From assembly GCF_003967035.1 (NCBI RefSeq), contig NZ_AP018560.1, positions 1,883,001-1,947,000 on the forward strand: 64,000 nucleotides of DNA, given 5' to 3'. Every line of letters begins with the position of its first letter. Position 1 is the stretch's first letter. The notes beneath the pieces were generated by a model. That model was not told the DNA's origin, did no database searches, and worked only from the letters and a program-made list of their open reading frames with translations. Shown one piece after another: positions 8,513 through 20,900 of this stretch. The translations under genes were made by a program, and so were the position numbers. The stretch is from Aerosticca soli. Lineage in GTDB: Bacteria; Pseudomonadota; Gammaproteobacteria; Xanthomonadales; Rhodanobacteraceae.

Positions 8513-10120
8513 TCAGGCACCGCGCAGTTCGCGTAGTTTGAAGCCGCCAGCGAACAGCGCCAGCGCATACGTCGCGGCACCGCCGCCGACCAGCACGGCC
8601 AGGCGGACGACACGCCAGGCGGTGGGAATGGCCGTCCAGTCCGGCCACCACCAGCGACCGGCCAGGAGCACGCCACTCATCGCCAGACAAGCCAGCGCCA
8701 CGCGCAGCAGGTGGCGCGCCCAGCCGGGCTCGCGCCGATAGACGCCCGCCTGCTTGAGACCCCGCCAGAGCAGCCAGAGGTTGAGATAGCTCGCACTGGC
8801 GCTGGCCAGACCGAGCGCCATGTGCAGGCCGGGCACCGCCGCGACCGCCTGCAGCCACGGCAGCCGATGCTGGGCAGGGGTTGCCCACCAGGCAAACAGT
8901 GCGGCCAGAAAGAGGAAATTGAGCGCCATGTTGGCGACCAGCGCGGCCACGCCGGCGTGCACCGGCGTGCGCGTGTCCTGCCGCGCGTAGAACGCCGGCA
9001 GCAAGACCTTGACCAGCGCGAAGGCCGGCAGACCGAAGCTGAGGGCGCTGATCGACAGCGTCGCCATGCGGGTGTCGAACGCCGTAAACCGACCATGCTG
9101 GAACAGCGTGGCCACCATCGGCTCGGCCAGCAGCAACAGGCCGAACATCGCCGGCACCGCGATCAGCAGCGCGGTGCGCAGCCCCCAGTCCAGCGCCCTG
9201 GAAAAGCCCTCATGATCGGTGGCCACGTGATGGCGCGACAGCGAAGGCAGGATCACGGTGCCGAGCGCCACGCCGAATACGCCGAGCGGCAGCTCCAGGA
9301 AGCGGTCGGCCTGCGACAGCCAGCTCTGCGCGCCGGTGATGAGATAGGCGGCGATCACCGTATCGAGCAGCAGATTGATCTGCGCGATCGACGAGCCGAA
9401 CAGCGTCGGCACCATCAGCCGCAGGATCCGGCGCACGTCCGGATGCCGCCACCCCCAGCGCGGCCAGGTCAGCAGATCGAGCCCGTGCAATGCCGGCAGC
9501 TGGAACAACAGCTGCAGCACGCCGGCGGCGAGCACCGCCCAGCCCATCGCCAGGATCGGCGGATCGAACCGGCGCGACAGCCACAGCGCGCCGGCGATCA
9601 TGCACAGGTTGAGGATCACCGGCGTGATCGCCGGCAGCGCGAAGCGATGGAAACTGTTGAGCACGCCACCGGCCAGCGCGGTCAGCGACACGAACAGCAG
9701 GAAGGGAAAGGTGAGCCTGAGCAGGCGCGTGGTCAGCGCGAGCTTCTCCGGCGAACCGGCGGCGCCCTGCGCGAACAGCGAGGCCACCTGCGGCGCGAAG
9801 ATCATGCCGAGCGCGGTCACCACCAGCAGCACGCCACCGAGGGTGCCAGCCACGCGGGACAGGAGCTCCTTCAGCCGCGCGGGGTCGCCTTGCGCCTTGA
9901 CCTCGGTGAACACCGGCACGAAGGCCGTGGAGAACGAGCCCTCGGCGAACAGCCGGCGCATGAAATTGGGAATGCGAAAAGCCACCCAGAAGGCGTCGGT
10001 CGCCGCATTGGCGCCGAAAGCCGTGTTGATCGAGATGTCGCGCACCAGACCGAGCACGCGCGAGATCATGGTCATGCTGCTGAAGGAAAGCAGCCCGCGA
10101 AACAGGCTCGGAGTCTTCAT
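8513..10120 (-). CDS. murJ: Lipid II flippase MurJ
   Basis: Polytopic membrane protein of 535 residues with about 14 hydrophobic segments, MOP-superfamily fold. It flips undecaprenyl-linked peptidoglycan precursor to the periplasmic side. The N terminus SRVLGLVRDISINTAFGAN and RIPNFMRRLFAEGSFSTAF are hallmark MurJ/MviN blocks and contain the positively charged residues that line the cavity. It leads the minus-strand run and is divergent from rpsT, the same arrangement as in many gammaproteobacteria. Confidence 0.97.
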   Translation of the reverse strand: MKTPSLFRGLLSFSSMTMISRVLGLVRDISINTAFGANAATDAFWVAFRIPNFMRRLFAEGSFSTAFVPVFTEVKAQGDPARLKELLSRVAGTLGGVLLVVTALGMIFAPQVASLFAQGAAGSPEKLALTTRLLRLTFPFLLFVSLTALAGGVLNSFHRFALPAITPVILNLCMIAGALWLSRRFDPPILAMGWAVLAAGVLQLLFQLPALHGLDLLTWPRWGWRHPDVRRILRLMVPTLFGSSIAQINLLLDTVIAAYLITGAQSWLSQADRFLELPLGVFGVALGTVILPSLSRHHVATDHEGFSRALDWGLRTALLIAVPAMFGLLLLAEPMVATLFQHGRFTAFDTRMATLSISALSFGLPAFALVKVLLPAFYARQDTRTPVHAGVAALVANMALNFLFLAALFAWWATPAQHRLPWLQAVAAVPGLHMALGLASASASYLNLWLLWRGLKQAGVYRREPGWARHLLRVALACLAMSGVLLAGRWWWPDWTAIPTAWRVVRLAVLVGGGAATYALALFAGGFKLRELRGA

Positions 10121-10205
10121 GTCCGGGAAGGGCCCGCCGATGGCGCTCGAAACGCGCTAGTCTGACAGGCCGCGCCGCATCGCGGCAGCTCCCCGGGCGC
10201 CGGCA

Positions 10206-10234
10206 TTGACGCCACGTTCTGGCCCTCGCATAAT
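10206..10234 (+). promoter_or_regulatory. Sigma-70 promoter of rpsT
   Basis: TTGACG (10206-10211) and CATAAT (10229-10234) separated by exactly 17 bp form a near-consensus promoter about 48 bp before the rpsT start. Inferred from sequence only. Confidence 0.72.
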
Positions 10235-10281
10235 TGGCGGCCTTTTTCCAGCCAGTCATTTTCTTTTTTGGAGTTTCCGCC

Positions 10282-10545
10282 TTGGCCAACATCAAGTCCG
10301 CGAAGAAGCGCGCGCGCCAGTCCGAGCAGCGCCGCCTGCGCAACGTCAGCGCCCGCTCCATGGTGCGCACCGCGATCAAGAAGGTCGTCAAGGCCATCGA
10401 GGCCAAAGACAAGGCTGCCGCCACGGAAGCTTTCGCCGCCGCCCAGCCGGTGATGGATCGCTACGCCGCCCGCGGCCTCATCCACAAGAACAAGGCCGCC
10501 CGGCACAAGAGCCGCCTCACCGCCAGGATCCGCGCGCTGGGCTGA
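10282..10545 (+). CDS. rpsT: 30S ribosomal protein S20, TTG start
   Basis: Ribosomal protein S20, 87 residues, highly basic and binding the 5' domain of 16S rRNA. It begins [17 protein letters not shown] after the initiator. The start is TTG at 10282, preceded by TTGGAG with an 8-base spacer; no in-frame ATG fits the family N terminus. A UUG start is also used by E. coli rpsT, where the poor initiation codon takes part in translational feedback by S20. That the same feedback acts here is an inference from the conserved start. The gene is monocistronic with its own promoter and terminator. Confidence 0.96.
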   Translation: MANIKSAKKRARQSEQRRLRNVSARSMVRTAIKKVVKAIEAKDKAAATEAFAAAQPVMDRYAARGLIHKNKAARHKSRLTARIRALG

Positions 10546-10567
10546 AAACGCGCGCGCCCTGCCTCGG

Positions 10568-10598
10568 AAAAAGCCGGCCCAAGCGAGCCGGCTTTTTT
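10568..10598 (+). terminator. Rho-independent terminator after rpsT
   Basis: AAAAAGCCGGC at 10568-10578 pairs with GCCGGCTTTTTT at 10587-10598 around an 8-base loop, 23 bp after the rpsT stop. The A and T tracts on both sides would let it act in both directions, so it may also stop transcripts from the convergent acyl-CoA dehydrogenase gene. Confidence 0.9.
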
Positions 10599-10670
10599 CT
10601 TGGGGTAACGCTTGGGCCGTGCAGGCAGCCCGCGCCGGGCGATGTCCATCACCGCCACGACGCGAACTTC

Positions 10671-11831
<1,161 letters not shown>

Positions 11832-11964
11832 CGGGCGGCTCCGCAACGCAAAGGGCCGCGCATTCTAGCCCGCCGCGGCGGGCGCTCCTGGTGCAACTGC
11901 AGCATACGGCGGTCCGGTCGTCGGCTTGGCTTGACGCCGGTCGGCCCGCGCCCGTAGCCTTGTC

Positions 11965-11988
11965 ATCTTTCAATCGCGATAAATGGAT
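11965..11988. promoter_or_regulatory. Candidate operator: 24-bp interrupted palindrome before the ArsR-metH operon
   Basis: A perfect central 8-mer ATCGCGAT (11973-11980) is flanked symmetrically by ATC (11965-11967) and GAT (11986-11988) and by a T/A pair at 11970 and 11983; 16 of 24 positions are symmetric. It ends six bases before the GTG start of a gene encoding an ArsR-type DNA-binding domain, the usual place for an autoregulatory site. Binding is inference. Confidence 0.45.
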
Positions 11989-11994
11989 ACATAG

Positions 11995-12921
11995 GTGGAT
12001 CTTTCCGCCGCCTCCAACCTGCTGCGCCTGCTCGCCGACCCCACCCGGGTGCGCCTGCTCGCCCTGCTCGAGGGCGAAGAGCTCACCGTCGCCGAACTGG
12101 CGGCGGTGCTGCAACTGGCGCAGCCGCGCGTGTCCACGCATCTGGCCAAGCTCAAGGAAGCCGGTCTGGTGCGCGACCGCCGCGCCGGCGTGTCCGCTTA
12201 TTACCGCGCCAACCACGAGGCGGACGGCTCGACGCAGACGCTGCTGCGCTCGCTGCGCGGCTGTGTCGACGACGCGCTGCTGCGCGAGGATGCCGAACGC
12301 CTGCCCGGCGTGCTCGCCCAGCGCGCTCGCGCCGAAGGCTGGGCCGACACCGTGGCCGGCGACATGGAGCGGCATTATTCCCCGGGGCGCACCTGGGAAA
12401 CCCTGGCCCGCGCGCTGCTGCAGCTCCTGGAAACCGGCGACGTGCTCGACATTGCCTCGGGCGACGGCATCACCGCCGAGCTGCTGGCTCCGCATGCGCG
12501 TTCGATCGTCTGCGTGGATTCCAGCCCGCGCGTGGTGGAGGCGGCCAGCCGTCGCCTGCAGGCATTCGCCAACGTCGAAGTCCGCCAGGGCGACATGCAC
12601 GCGCTCGAACTCGGCGAACGGCGTTTCGATCTGGTGCTGATGCTGCACGCGCTGACCTATGCCGAGCGTCCCGCGCAGGCGGTGGCCGAGGCTGCGCGCT
12701 GGCTGCGGCCGGGCGGCCGCCTGCTCGCCGTAACCCTGGGCCGGCACGACCATCGCGCCGTGGTCGAGCCGTTCGATCATCGCAACCTGGGCTTCAGCGT
12801 GCGCGAACTGGAGGGCCTGGCCACGGCGGCCGGCCTGCAGGTGAGCAGTTGTCGCCGACTGAGCCGCGAGCGCAAGGTACCGCATTTTGAAGTGAACAGC
12901 CTGCTCGCCCATCGACCGTGA
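11995..12921 (+). CDS. ArsR-family regulator fused to a SAM-dependent methyltransferase domain
   Basis: A 308-residue two-domain protein. Residues 1-90 are an ArsR winged helix ([12 protein letters not shown], recognition-helix region [17 protein letters not shown]). It lacks the ELCVCDL metal-binding box, reading ELTVAEL instead, so a metal signal is unlikely. Residues about 145-260 are a class I methyltransferase fold with motif [16 protein letters not shown] (150-164) and [13 protein letters not shown]. The start must be GTG at 11995, because the nearer ATG at 11983 meets TAG after two codons. It is followed after 10 bp by metH, so the likely role is SAM/SAH-responsive control of methionine synthesis, similar to the SahR regulators known from Proteobacteria. 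That role is inferred from context. Confidence 0.88.
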   Translation: MDLSAASNLLRLLADPTRVRLLALLEGEELTVAELAAVLQLAQPRVSTHLAKLKEAGLVRDRRAGVSAYYRANHEADGSTQTLLRSLRGCVDDALLREDAERLPGVLAQRARAEGWADTVAGDMERHYSPGRTWETLARALLQLLETGDVLDIASGDGITAELLAPHARSIVCVDSSPRVVEAASRRLQAFANVEVRQGDMHALELGERRFDLVLMLHALTYAERPAQAVAEAARWLRPGGRLLAVTLGRHDHRAVVEPFDHRNLGFSVRELEGLATAAGLQVSSCRRLSRERKVPHFEVNSLLAHRP

Positions 12922-12931
12922 GAAAGCACCC

Positions 12932-13993
12932 ATGACCGCCCTGCCCTGGCTGTATCCCGACCGCGTGCGGCGCCTCGAGGAGGCCCTGTGCACGCGCATC
13001 CTGGTCTTGGACGGCGCGATGGGCACGATGCTGCAAGCCCACCACCTGCAGGAAGCGGATTTCCGCGGCCAGCGCTTCGCCGCCGAACATACCGGACACC
13101 CAGGCTGCGAGCTCAAGGGCGACAACGATCTGCTCAATCTGACCCGGCCCGAGCTGGTGCGCGACATCCATGCCGCCTATCTCGCTGCCGGCGCCGACCT
13201 CGTCGAGACCAATACCTTCAACGCCACCCGGCTCAGCCAGGCCGACTATCACCTGGAAGAGCTGGCCTACGAGCTCAATCTCGCCGGCGCCCGCATCGCC
13301 CGCGAGGCCTGTGCGGCCGCCGAGGCGCGTACGCCGGACAAGCCGCGGTTCGTCGTCGGCGTGCTCGGCCCGACCAGCCGCACCGCCTCGCTGTCGCCGG
13401 ACGTCAACGATCCCGGCTACCGCAACGTCACCTTCGAAGAGCTGCGGCTCAACTATGCCGAGGCCCTGCGCGGGCTGATCGAGGGTGGCGCCGAGCTCAT
13501 CATGGTCGAGACCATTTTCGACACGCTGAACGCCAAGGCCGCGCTGTTCGCCCTGGCCGAGGATTTCCGCGCGCGCGGCGCCCGCCTGCCGGTGATGATC
13601 TCCGGCACCATCACCGACCGTTCCGGCCGCACCCTGTCCGGGCAGACCGCCGAGGCGTTCTATTACGCCGTGCGTCACGCCAGGCCGCTGTCGGTGGGAT
13701 TCAACTGCGCGCTCGGCGCCGCCGACTTGCGCCCGCACTTGGAAACGCTGGCGGCGATCGCCGAGTGCCGTGTCAGCACCCACCCCAACGCCGGGCTGCC
13801 CAATGCCTTCGGCGGCTACGACGAAACGCCGGCACAGATGGCCGCGATCATCGGCGAGTTCGCCCGCGAAGGCCTGCTCAACCTGGTCGGCGGCTGCTGC
13901 GGCACCACGCCCGCGCACATCGCCGCCATCGCCGAGGCGGTGGCGGGGGTGCCGCCTCGCGCACTGCCGCAAGCGCAGGAGGCGGCGGCATGA
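12932..13993 (+). CDS. metH: Methionine synthase, homocysteine-binding module (split MetH, part 1)
   Basis: A free-standing 353-residue homocysteine S-methyltransferase domain equivalent to the N-terminal module of single-chain MetH. It holds the zinc ligands Cys259 (GFNCALG) and Cys322/Cys323 (GGCCGTTP), and the N-terminal [10 protein letters not shown] block. It binds and activates homocysteine for methylation by methylcobalamin carried on the partner encoded 52 bp downstream. The gene lies 10 bp after the ArsR-methyltransferase gene. The split is intact, with good start and stop codons, so it is a genuine two-gene arrangement and not a frameshift; the same split is known in xanthomonads. 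Confidence 0.93.
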   Translation: MTALPWLYPDRVRRLEEALCTRILVLDGAMGTMLQAHHLQEADFRGQRFAAEHTGHPGCELKGDNDLLNLTRPELVRDIHAAYLAAGADLVETNTFNATRLSQADYHLEELAYELNLAGARIAREACAAAEARTPDKPRFVVGVLGPTSRTASLSPDVNDPGYRNVTFEELRLNYAEALRGLIEGGAELIMVETIFDTLNAKAALFALAEDFRARGARLPVMISGTITDRSGRTLSGQTAEAFYYAVRHARPLSVGFNCALGAADLRPHLETLAAIAECRVSTHPNAGLPNAFGGYDETPAQMAAIIGEFAREGLLNLVGGCCGTTPAHIAAIAEAVAGVPPRALPQAQEAAA

Positions 13994-14045
13994 CGCCCGG
14001 CAGCTGCGCGCGGCCCGCCCCTTCGCCCGCGAAGCGGAACCGCCG

Positions 14046-16847
<2,802 letters not shown>

Positions 16848-16854
16848 GCGATGC

Positions 16855-17169
16855 TCAGCGCTCCTGCGCCGGCGCCACCATGCGTCCATGGCGCAGATGC
16901 ACCATGACGTTGTAGAGCGACACGAACATCGGGAAGGCGTTCTGGATGATGCCCACCGAATCGTTCTTGCCCCAGATGAAATACGCCAGAGTCAGCACGC
17001 TGCCGATGATCGACAGGTACCAGAACGACATCGGCATCACCACGCGCTTCAACTTCTTGGTCGCGTAGAACTGCACGAACCAGCGCGCCGTGAACAGGAA
17101 AGTGCCGACGTAGCCGACGAGTTTCCAGGGCGTGATGGTCACGGGCACGAGACTTGAGGCATCGATCAT
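16855..17169 (-). CDS. Small membrane protein with lipid-A-disaccharide-synthase N-terminal (LAB_N) domain
   Basis: A 104-residue protein with three predicted membrane segments (about 14-30, 45-63, 72-90) and the LAB_N signature FTARWFVQFYATKK together with PMSFWYLSIIGS. LAB_N domains occur fused to some LpxB proteins and as separate small proteins beside lipid-A or glycolipid genes; their fold resembles small multidrug/sugar-lipid transporters. Here it stands alone, convergent with metH part 2 (7-bp gap) and beside tRNA-Val, with no lipid-A gene adjacent. No SD is obvious before the ATG at 17169. A membrane role in glycolipid handling is plausible but unproven. Confidence 0.82.
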   Translation of the reverse strand: MIDASSLVPVTITPWKLVGYVGTFLFTARWFVQFYATKKLKRVVMPMSFWYLSIIGSVLTLAYFIWGKNDSVGIIQNAFPMFVSLYNVMVHLRHGRMVAPAQER

Positions 17170-17219
17170 GGCTTGAACACAGGCGGCGGCCGGCGGGCCG
17201 ACGAGTATAGCAACGGCGC

Positions 17220-17248
17220 TTGACCCGATCCGGAGAGGTGCTTATAGT
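17220..17248 (+). promoter_or_regulatory. Promoter of tRNA-Val
   Basis: TTGACC (17220-17225) and TATAGT (17243-17248) with a 17-bp spacer, ending 15 bp before the mature tRNA 5' end. Near-consensus sigma-70 promoter. Confidence 0.82.
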
Positions 17249-17263
17249 TGCCGGCTCCTGAGC

Positions 17264-17338
17264 GGGCGGTTAGCTCAGCGGTAGAGCACTGCCTTCACAC
17301 GGCAGGTGTCACAAGTTCGATCCTTGTACCGCCCACCA
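17264..17338 (+). tRNA. tRNA-Val (anticodon CAC)
   Basis: Complete 75-nt cloverleaf: acceptor GGGCGGT/ACCGCCC, D-arm TAGCTCAGCGGTAGAGC, anticodon stem CTGCC/GGCAG enclosing loop TTCACAC (anticodon CAC), T-arm loop TTCGATC, and an encoded CCA end. It has its own promoter and a terminator starting six bases after the CCA. Confidence 0.97.
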
Positions 17339-17343
17339 TGTTT

Positions 17344-17384
17344 AAAAAAACGGACGCCATCTCGAAAGGGTGGCGTCCTTTTTT
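17344..17384. terminator. Bidirectional terminator between tRNA-Val and pilE
   Basis: GGACGCCA (17352-17359) pairs with TGGCGTCC (17371-17378). An A-run at 17344-17350 and a T-run at 17379-17384 flank it, so it can terminate the tRNA transcript (plus) and the converging minor-pilin operon (minus). Confidence 0.9.
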
Positions 17385-17414
17385 GCGCCCCGTGCCTGGG
17401 CTAACCCAAGCACT

Positions 17415-17900
17415 TCACCAGCAACCGGCAGGCGTGCGGGCGCCGGTCTGGTCGATGCCGAGCGGCGTGCACGCCGCATCGCGCGATGCCTGTGCGCTGC
17501 CGGCGCGCGCGGTCGCCTGGATCGTATAGGTGGTGTCGGTGGGCTGGCCGGCGGCGAAGGCGTAGCTGTAGTCCGCGCCGGTTTGGCCGTTGGCCGCGCA
17601 ATCGAGGGTGGGCAGCGTGATCGCGTTTTCGCTGGTGTCCTTGCTGTAGCGCAGGTTGGTGGTGTAGTAGCGCTCCATGAAATTGGCATATTCCGACAGG
17701 CAGCCTTCGGCCGCCACGCGCTTGGTCTTGACCACGTGGCGCATGTAGGAAGGCAGGGCGATCGCGGCAAGGATCGCGATGATCGCTACCACGATCATCA
17801 ATTCCACCAAGGTGAATCCGCGCGCACGGGCAGGTGTCCGCGCGGCGTCGCGACGGCCGGCATCCGTCGCGGTGTCTGCATGTGGAAGGCCTTGGCTCAT
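17415..17900 (-). CDS. pilE: Type IV pilin PilE-like (minor pilin) precursor
   Basis: A 161-residue prepilin. The leader ends ...ARARG with cleavage before FTLVELMIVVAIIAILAAIALPSY (Gly28/Phe29, Glu at mature position 5), the type IV pilin N-terminal helix. A short globular domain follows, with a C-terminal Cys pair (DAACTPLG, AGCW) that could close the D-region. The leader is about 28 residues, much longer than the 6-8 usual for type IVa pilins. SD AGGAG lies just upstream and overlaps the stop of pilY1 (8-bp gap), so it is the last gene of the operon. Likely a minor pilin assembled under the PilY1 tip complex. Confidence 0.93.
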   Translation of the reverse strand: MSQGLPHADTATDAGRRDAARTPARARGFTLVELMIVVAIIAILAAIALPSYMRHVVKTKRVAAEGCLSEYANFMERYYTTNLRYSKDTSENAITLPTLDCAANGQTGADYSYAFAAGQPTDTTYTIQATARAGSAQASRDAACTPLGIDQTGARTPAGCW

Positions 17901-17908
17901 CGGGGCTC

Positions 17909-20900
17909 CTACGGGCTGATCAATTCACGCCACGATACACGCTGCAACGCACTGACGGTCGGCGGTGAAAAAGTATTTACGCTGGTATTGGTGCCATTGT
18001 CGAAGCTGACCAGCATATGGCTACCAACGAAGATCGGATTATTGGGTAGCGATGCAAAACCGATACCTGCCGCAGGTTTGTCATTAATCAGGTCGCCTGT
18101 ATCCACATTACCGCTACCGTTGAGGTCGAAGAATACTGCCGAAGGATTGGTTCCCGTGAAAGGATCAATAGCCATGATCCAACCCTTGCCGGAGGGGTTG
18201 CACGCATCGGCGGCCTTCGGGATGCGCGTGGTACCAATCAACAATCCGTTCAGCACGTTCGGCGTCACTATGCGCTCGCCTTGCTGCACGGCTGCGCCAT
18301 CCACCCCGGTCGGCGACAGCAAATCGATGTACCAGCCGGCCTTGCCAGTGATATTAGAAGCATCGGTCAGGGTGGTGACCGTGCGGCCCGGCAGCGTGTT
18401 GGCGTCACCCGCCGTTTCGCTGGTGATCGAGCGTTGTGCCAACGCGCTGCGGTCCTTGTGCGTGGTGCCGTCTACCGCTGGGTGATTGGTGCTGTCGGTC
18501 GAGGAAACGATCAAGCCGTACCAGGTCTGTGTACTCATGTCCGCCAAATCGTCACGGGAAAGATATTTACCCGTGCCAAAAAAGATCCAGACATTCCCGC
18601 TCTGTGGATCCTTGCCTATGCTCATGCCGGCGGTAATCGGCTGCGCGTTGTTGCTACTGTCCGTAGCCGTGAACAGCTTGACGCCGCTGCTGCTGGGCGT
18701 GGCGGTGGCCGTGGTGCTGCCGGTGTTGAGCGTGAACGACCACACGTTGCCATCCGCATCGCCCGCATAAGCCACCGTGCTGATGCCGTTGGCCAGCGTG
18801 CCAATCCACACCGCCGGCGCCGCCAATCCGGTCGTGTCGGTGGTTTGGTGCACGTCGAGCGTGCCGTCGGAAAGCCCGAATTGCAGCAGCGCGGCCTTGC
18901 CGGCAGCGCTGTTGTAGCCATTGCCCATCAATACCGACCAGACGCCATCGGCGGTCTGCGCGATCACCGGCTTGCCGGTCATCTGGCCAATGTAGTTGCT
19001 ATTGGTCTTGCCGTCGCCAGCCGAACGTTCCCACAGGAACTGGATATTGGTCGGATCAGTGACGTCGAGCGCGTAGACCGATTTGGCCGTACCCTTGCCA
19101 GTGCTACCGACCAGCACGGTGTGCCAGGCGCTACCGAAATAGGCATCGGCCACCGTTAGTTCGCCGTCGTTGAAATACTCGTGTGATACCGTATCCCCGT
19201 AAGCCGGATTGGCCAGATCCTTGAGTCCACTGGTAATCACCGCCCCAGGTAAATAGGCATAAGTTTCCAAGCCACTACCAGCGTCGAAGGCATGTAGAAA
19301 TCCATCGTTGGCAGCTACGTATACCGAAGGTGATCGGGAGGCTTGATCGACGGCGAAGGTGCCATAGCTGGCCGTGCCTGTGAAGGTTTGCATGCCGAAA
19401 AGGTCCAACCCCGGCGCAGCGACATAGATAGGTTGCGAATCGACGATATCACCCAGTGACACCTCGCGAGTCCGGAAACTTCCACCATGAGCCATATCTT
19501 TGGAGCTATCGCCGCGCAAATAATTAATCATATCCGCTTGAGCGCTCGCCGATCCGCCAAGTGCATTCAATTGATCACTGGCAAGTGCCGGCAGACTTCC
19601 GTCAGCCGAAACTTTGAATTCCATATAATCAGTTCCGTTGTAACTCCATATATGCCTGCTGCCTGCAGTCGGCATTCCGGTAGATGCTGTCCATATGGGT
19701 GTCGATCCGATAACCCCAGAGTTTATATTGAAGGCTTTAAGATCACCCGTCCATTTAATGGTGTAGTAATAAGCCTGATACGCTACTGTACCAGTCTGTG
19801 TCTGAGTGGAATTCGCCGCCAAGCTGGCACCGGTGCCTACACGCGAAGAAGCGCGGCGCAAGGCCGAGGTGAGTCCAGCCACAAAACTTTCCGGATCGGT
19901 TGCCGAATAAAAACCACCATGACCATTGACCGCAGCATGAGCAAGGTCGGCAATATTGTATTTACTGTTAGATGCAGGCGTTGGCCAACTGAAGTTTGTT
20001 ATGGGAGATCCCCCGTTGGACCAGGAAAAAATTTGATCTACGGTGGCCGTGCTCGGTGTGATACCCACAGGAGGAAACCCCATGCCCATCGTGAATGTCA
20101 CCATGTGCTGCCAGAAGGCAGGGTCATCCGTATTGGTGGGAACTACATTTGCCGTGCTCGGACGCAGATCAGCCTTCCAGTATTTCATGGCTACGTCGGC
20201 CAAGGTATCGGAGTTTCCGACAGGCGTCACAGTCTGCGTGCAGAACCCCTGATTGGTAGTCAACGTCCAGCCCGCTGAGCAAAAAGGCGTTTGGGTTGGA
20301 TTTGTACCTTTCTTGCATATATACGTGCTGCCAACAAGTGTTCGGGTATAACCCGAATCACATGATGAATTGACAGTTTGCAGATACGGCGTCAAATTTA
20401 AATCGGTGTAAGGCAGTGCGGGCGTATAAGTGTAGCTATTACCATTCGGGTTGGATATGGCCGATCCGACCGTGCCGTCCTGGTCGCCGATGCCCGAAGG
20501 TGCAGTATCATCGTTCCAGAACCCGTCCGTAGTCAGAATGGTATAGGACTGCCGACATGCTAGTTCCTTGTGCTCATTCTCGGCATAATTGGGGTCGGAT
20601 GACATCGTGGTCCACGGCTGATCTGTTTTATAGTATTGACCTACCGCATCCAACGCATTGCGCAACGGCGTTTCACCATTGGCCGCAATACTGGTTACCC
20701 AATTCCAGAAACTTGCTTTCTGCGTACCTGAAGAGCCATCGCCAAGTGGCTGAACCTCGGCGACTTTCACATTGGTTGCGCCAAAGGTTGCATTCAATGT
20801 GGGCAGGTTACTGTTGTTTTGACCATTGATGGATCCGAACCCGACACGGAACTTACTATCAAGCCCCGCGAAGGTTCTCAATAAACCGGTCTTAGCCATC

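Noticed and set aside
11832-11994. Cobalamin or SAM riboswitch before the metH operon
   Set aside because: No B12-box or SAM-box pattern; the leader is too short, with the palindrome six bases before the start.
13994-14045. Frameshift joining the two metH genes
   Set aside because: Both halves have sound boundaries at a domain junction and separate genes are known in xanthomonads, so a lesion is unlikely.
19487-20278. 263-codon frame opposite pilY1 in the AT-richer region
   Set aside because: Considered because stop codons should be more frequent at lower GC, but it has no SD, no family pattern and lies inside the well-supported PilY1 propeller/VWA frame.
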